A DNA stretch of 27,470 nt from Protostelium mycophagum. Taxonomy: Eukaryota; Evosea; Variosea; Protosteliida; Protosteliaceae. The stretch is from assembly GCA_002081555.1 (NCBI GenBank), contig MZNV01002067.1, positions 1-27,470 on the forward strand, written 5' to 3'. A program made the position numbers and the translations under genes. This document shows, piece by piece, positions 23,550 to 27,470 of this stretch; positions within the stretch are counted from its first letter, which is position 1; every line of letters starts with the position of its first letter. The notes beneath the pieces were generated by a model. It searched no databases. It had not been told where the DNA came from and saw only the letters and a list, made by a program, of their open reading frames with translations.

Positions 23550-25016
23550 TTATGGTACACCAGTGGGATCCCAGCAGCAATGATAATCTCTGTTTAAAGA
23601 GTTTAATCTCTGCATTTCCATATCAGATAGCTCGAAACTGAATATATCCATGTTCTCTCTCAGTCTTGTTGTGTTTGTTGTCTTTGGAATAACAACTGCA
23701 CCCATTAATATGATCATGGCCAATCATTCCACGAGAACAATCTCAACCGTGGCTCTGCCAATCGTTGATCATTTCATGGCAGATCATCTCAACTCTAATC
23801 GTCCTCTTTGCTGCAAGAGCAGGCACCGCACAACGAGAATGTCTTTGAAATAGAAACGTTAGTTACCAAAATTCTGTTGTACAGCCCACCGTAGTAACAC
23901 TTGGGCCATACTTTTCCCAGAACTTTCTGCGACCGATTTTATGGCTTCATCATTCCACACCTTTCTCGATCAGATTTTCCAGGAAATTTCTCGTTGTAGA
24001 TGGATCATTGGCATTGTAGAATAAGAGATATTGTACAGACCTCGCCTCTGACCAGAGACGCATAAGCTTCAATTACGATGTTCTTTTCATGGCAATAATT
24101 CTGCAATGGCATTTGTGTCAACATGGGGTGTAATTCCACCTGAATTTGTTTTGAATATTCCACGAAATTTCTGGGAAAATCCCTGTGCTTTTTGAGAGAT
24201 TCACCTGATTTATGGCCGGAACTATGGTGGTCCTCTCATCTTCAATCAGGTCCTTCAGATGCTCGACACAAAAATTTGAGACGCCGATCGATCTACAACG
24301 GCCTGAAGAGGTCAACTTGTGTACAGTGCACATTTTTCACCCTCTTTGTGCAATTCCTCAAGAGCGAGCCAAGATTGTTTTCTGATCTCGATTTGTTCTT
24401 TTGATTCCCTTTCATCATCAAAATGTTGAAAATGAAAGTTGATCCTCTGTACATGTGGAATATTTTGTGATATAGACAATGTGAAGGATGTTACTTGAGC
24501 ATTCCACTAACTCCGGGCCAATGGATGAGGTACAGATCGAGATGTGCTGACGTGTCAAGGTGTTTACTGTGTCATTAGCAAACCATGATAAAGGATATAG
24601 TCTGTTCCAAGCCTCTTTATGGAATTCTCAAATGCTTCAAGTGCACCCTGATAACCCTGTTCTTTAGGACTCAGCTTGGAGGTGAGGAATAGTTCTGATC
24701 TGAAGTCATGTTAATGAGAAGACAGTTTTAGACTGAATGACCTTGGTTTTCCGGAATCTCTGATAGCTCTTCCTATTGCCTCTTCATTACGGTATATGCT
24801 GGCAGTATCTAAATAATTAGACACATCATATTGATGATTCGTGATCACCTATCGAGGTGTAACCAAAGTTGATGGCATCAAGAGTTGGTTGATAAGCCTC
24901 CTCTCCTCTCATTTGATACGTTCCTACTGATCAGACATCAATTCTTGATTGGTCTATCACTACTCACATCCCAACAAGGGCATAACGATTCCATTATTCA
25001 ATGTGACACTGCTCAT
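23550..25016 (-). CDS. Aldo-keto reductase
   Basis: NAD(P)H-dependent reduction of aldehydes or ketones on an (alpha/beta)8 barrel. Ten exons, 25016-24968, 24926-24849, 24808-24742, 24699-24599, 24543-24495, 24408-24341, 24302-24205, 24139-24041, 23960-23867 and 23695-23550, give 282 codons in phase, the usual length. The full tetrad is present: D43 and Y48 in SIDTASIY, K73 in LTSKL, H106 in LYLIHWP. Also seen are MPLLGLGTYQMRGEEAY, GRCRSIGVSNF, VELHPMLTQ, AQVLLRWAVQQ and VVIPKTTN. Sequence style resembles fungal/bacterial AKR (glyoxal or 2,5-diketogluconate reductase-like); substrate unknown. The intron 24544-24598 is AT-AC. The acceptor at 24408/24409 could instead be at 24444/24445, adding 12 residues that the family does not have. 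Confidence 0.97.
24544..24598 (-). other. Apparent U12-type AT-AC intron in the aldo-keto reductase gene
   Basis: The 55-nt intron begins ATATCCTTTA, an exact match to the minor-spliceosome donor, and ends CAC. CCTTGAC, close to the U12 branch-site consensus TTCCTTRAC, places the branch A 11 nt from the 3' end. Removing it yields RLGTDYLDLYLIHWP, the family consensus with no gap. The best GT-AG alternative (weak donor GTTTGC, acceptor GTCAG) keeps frame but inserts six residues into a conserved strand. Confidence 0.85.
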
Positions 25017-25087
25017 TGTGATCGGCGAATAATGACAACAAACTCCACGATTAGCCGTTGTAGTGACAAACATTCCTTATTCTTGCA

Positions 25088-25093
25088 TTTATT
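25088..25093 (-). terminator. Poly(A) signal overlapping the F-box/kelch stop codon
   Basis: On the minus strand the sequence reads GAATAAATG, so AATAAA includes the TAA stop. The AKR start codon is only 72 nt further on, so a compact 3' end is needed. Confidence 0.5.
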
Positions 25094-26834
25094 CATTCAT
25101 ATGTGATGACAAGAGGTTATCCTCCATTCTCTGTGTTGCCTCCAGCTTCAATATGTTTGATAAAAAGTGCTTTGGTGGTGCAAGTGACAGCTCATCGAAG
25201 CAGTTGACTACAGAAGAGTAGACCCCTCCATACATGTAAGCGCAGCCTTTTCCTTCTACAAATGTGGCTGATCCTAAGAACCTCTTTTGAGGTTTCCCGC
25301 CCTTTGTCTTCACAATTGTCCAACTTTCTGTCACTGTATCATGTCAGCATGTTGCATGATATAGAGATGATCCATCTTACGTGTGTCGAAACAATACAGA
25401 GAGTCGTTGTGTACAAATATAAAGGGACCCATCCTCCAGCATGGCAGTGAGATGAAGGCATGATTAGGTGGGTTCTTCTGTGTGATTTCTCTCCAGACCA
25501 TGGTGTCTATATCTATGGACCACATGTCGTTGAACCTTTCGGACCATACTTTTCTCTTATCGTTCCAGAGACCTCCACCAAAGAGGTAAATGCATCTGTC
25601 AATGACCACCATGTGGTGTCCACTGCGAGCACAAGGTGCTTTCCCAAAGGTCTTGGGCTCGGTCCACTTCACCGTCTCTGTTTTCGTCAGTTTATGATGG
25701 AGAAGTACATCAGGATCCATACTTGTGTCTAGTTGCCAGAAATCGCCGAATGTGCCAAACTGACCACCATCTGGGTTAGAGGTGATTCGTGTTGTGTCAT
25801 TGCCCCCGAATAAAAAGACTTGGTCTCCGACAGTGACAAACTGGTGATTTGTTCTTGGAATAGGAGATGGTTGACCCTCAAAGTCAGGGGTGTACCAGCT
25901 TCCTTTGCTGATGTCTAGGACACTAAGTCCAAAGAACTTCTCAACACCGTCATAGCCTCCAAATACAAAGACCTGATTAGAATGAGATGGGATGATGAAG
26001 GAGATGGAGCTCACCCTGTCTCCAACGGTGGCTGAGGCGTGGCGTGCGAATTTTGGAATGACGCCGTCATTGATGTTGAGCTTGGAGAACAATTTTGTCT
26101 CTGCGTTATAGATGTACACGTCATCGAAACGTGTCTGAACGCTTGTCTGTCCTCCAATATAGACAATCTTGTCGTCGTGAAGTGTGGAGGCTGATAGAGA
26201 TTGACGAGCGGAGGGAGGAGAGTTGTGAGATACATCTTTGATTTTCCATTGGAAGCAAGCTGTTAAAGTCAGACGACCATGATCACAAGATGTCCTCTGA
26301 CCTGATTTCTCTGGTGCAGTTATGGCCATTTTGTGGTAGAAGTACTTTTTCCAGTTGGTTATGGAGCGCACGGCGGAGTCATCCGCTTTCAGAATGGATG
26401 GCCACTTTCCACTTTTAGGATAAAGACATGACATGCTTTGAACTCACCCTTCTGGCGCAAGTGGGCTTCCATAACATGTTGGAGGAATGAATAAGGTAGT
26501 TTAATTGTTTGTTGACCAAACTGAGGTTTAAGAGATCCGCAGCGTCAACGAAACACAGGACATGAGCTCTGATTTCCAGTGGTAGATCCTCGAAAGGAAA
26601 TGGCAGCTCATCACTAATGATGATTGAGAATGGACCGGCAGTGATGTTATCACATACCTCGAGGTCTTGTCACATTTCTTTTTGGGTCTGACAAAATCCA
26701 AGAGTATGGAAGGGATTTTGGGAAACAAAAGTTTCCTCTTCTGTGGTTTGTTTCTGCACACTCTAGGGGAGCTTGATAAAGAAGGACTTCCACATAATAT
26801 GGGACTGGGAGAACCGAAAGAGGCTCCTAAACAT
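25089..26834 (-). CDS. F-box / kelch-repeat protein
   Basis: Likely substrate receptor of an SCF ubiquitin ligase. Exons 26834-26788, 26753-26658, 26613-26448, 26404-26302, 26259-26015, 25972-25381 and 25333-25089 give 497 codons in phase. The N-terminus is basic (QKRKLL ... RPKKK), followed by an F-box: FEDLPLEIRAHVLCFVDAAD, then LLNLSLVNKQLNYLI and LWKPTCARRWP, ending in NWKKYFYHKM. The C-terminal 330 residues carry kelch blades: IVYIGGQT..FDDVYIYN, VFVFGGYDG, VFLFGGND..GDFWQLD, IYLFGGGLWND..FNDMWSID and a degenerate last blade (AYMYGGV). Two introns (26260-26301, 25973-26014) are 42 nt and stop-free. The first exon and its 34-nt intron rest only on phase and splice dinucleotides; the rest is firm. 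Confidence 0.88.
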
Positions 26835-27301
26835 TGTCACTTTGGAAAATCATAACAAAGTGTTGTCACCATCATAGTTGTGAATGGCAAGAGGAGAACC
26901 GGGTGCTTTTAACATTGTGTTTATACGTTCGTGATTGTGGCGTGGTGTTGATGGTGGAGTGCGTGTATATCAGCAAGCCAAGTCGAAAAAGTGAGATGCC
27001 CAAATGGAAAAAAGCCGCGTGAAAGCGCCAGAAATTCCGGATTTGGATAGACAGTCACACCCACCTTCCGAAGGAAGAGGTGACATTTGGAGAATGATAG
27101 AAAAGATAAAGAGGGTGTATTCTACAGAGTTTCTGTGGTTTGTCAGTTTGCATTTTGTTTTTGATGTGCGTCCGCCCCGGCATTGCAATGGGGGATTATT
27201 AACTGTACATAACTGTGAAGCTGTTCAGCGACGGGATTCCTGTTATTAGAGTTGAGCCAAAATACAATTCAAGAATATAAATAAAATAAATTTGTTCATT
27301 T
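26835..27301. other. Spacer between F-box/kelch gene and transposase
   Basis: It should contain the F-box/kelch promoter and the transposase 3' flank. Short plus-strand open frames here (26834-27022, 27004-27249) show no family features or splice support. An AT-rich run AATATAAATAAAATAAAT at 27275-27292 lies just past the transposase stop. No terminal inverted repeat is recognisable because the element's other end is outside the window. Confidence 0.5.
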
Positions 27302-27470
27302 TTATTCTTGTTCAGCATTCTGAAGCTCTAAGTTGACAAGGGCAGCAATTACATTAAAGGCAGCCTTGTGAAGCTTGTAGTCTGCTCTGAAGGTCTCTCT
27401 TAAAACAGCAAAGTTCTTCATGCGTCCAAACACATGTTCAACTATAACTCTATGGGAACCATGAGTCTTA
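27302..27470 (-). mobile_element. DDE transposase C-terminus (PIF/Harbinger-like), cut by the right edge
   Basis: Fifty-five codons and a TAA stop on the minus strand. The peptide contains HRVIVEHVFGRMKNFAVL, the block with the third catalytic acidic residue (E of VEH) followed by the R/K-x-K helix of DDE_Tnp_4-type endonucleases. Next come YKLHKAAFNVIAALVNLEL, the usual C-terminal helix of Harbinger and IS5-related transposases. The reading frame is intact and ends at a natural stop, so this copy may be recent, but the rest is not visible. A domesticated HARBI1-like gene is possible. Confidence 0.82.

Noticed and set aside
24559-24580. GT-AG intron alternative to the AT-AC intron in the reductase
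   Set aside because: In-frame, but it uses a weak GTTTGC donor and adds six residues inside the conserved DYLDLYLIHWP strand.

Overview
The window is nuclear DNA from a gene-dense eukaryotic microbe. Ten protein genes and part of a transposase fill almost all of it. Every gene is cut by many very short GT-AG introns, commonly 34-50 nt. I rebuilt each gene by hand, and in every case the exon phases sum to a whole number of codons. Short spacers (72-230 nt), AATAAA signals, two divergent promoters under 180 bp and one apparent AT-AC (U12-type) intron complete the picture. The gene set is spatacsin, NF45, a myristoylatable PKB/S6K-like kinase, a CLU-domain protein, Dph2 and ERH. It fits an amoebozoan or similar protist best. 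The GH72 gene belongs to a family mostly known from fungi, so an early-branching fungus cannot be excluded. The species is not determined.

Layout: 31-7930 (-) is the first 33 exons (about 1932 codons) of a spatacsin (SPG11) homologue whose 3' end lies left of the window. Head to head with it, 8107-9939 (+) encodes an NF45/ILF2-like DZF protein, followed by an AGC kinase at 10142-12212 (+). Converging on the kinase is a 19-exon CLU-domain gene, 12439-16162 (-). Next on the minus strand are a secreted GPI-anchored-type GH72 glucanosyltransferase (16541-18204), diphthamide synthesis DPH2 (19421-21643) and an atypical SDR/NAD(P)-binding protein (21815-22946). The last shares a 95-bp divergent promoter with ERH (23042-23475, +). 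An aldo-keto reductase (23550-25016, -) and an F-box/kelch protein (25089-26834, -) follow, only 72 bp apart. The C-terminus of a DDE (PIF/Harbinger-like) transposase enters from the right edge (27302-27470, -).

The genes are mostly unrelated housekeeping or regulatory functions rather than one pathway: lysosome and membrane traffic (spatacsin), RNA binding (NF45, ERH), signalling (AGC kinase), mitochondrial mRNA or organelle distribution (CLU), wall glucan remodelling (GH72), eEF2 diphthamide (Dph2), redox metabolism (AKR, SDR) and SCF ubiquitination (F-box/kelch). I see no defence system or operon-like novel system. The unusual signals are at the DNA level: a dispersed ATCTACAAC word, clustered TGACGTCA palindromes confined to the spatacsin gene, a recurring TGCGGC-AGA-GCCGCA hairpin in enlarged introns and spacers, and the AT-AC intron in the reductase.
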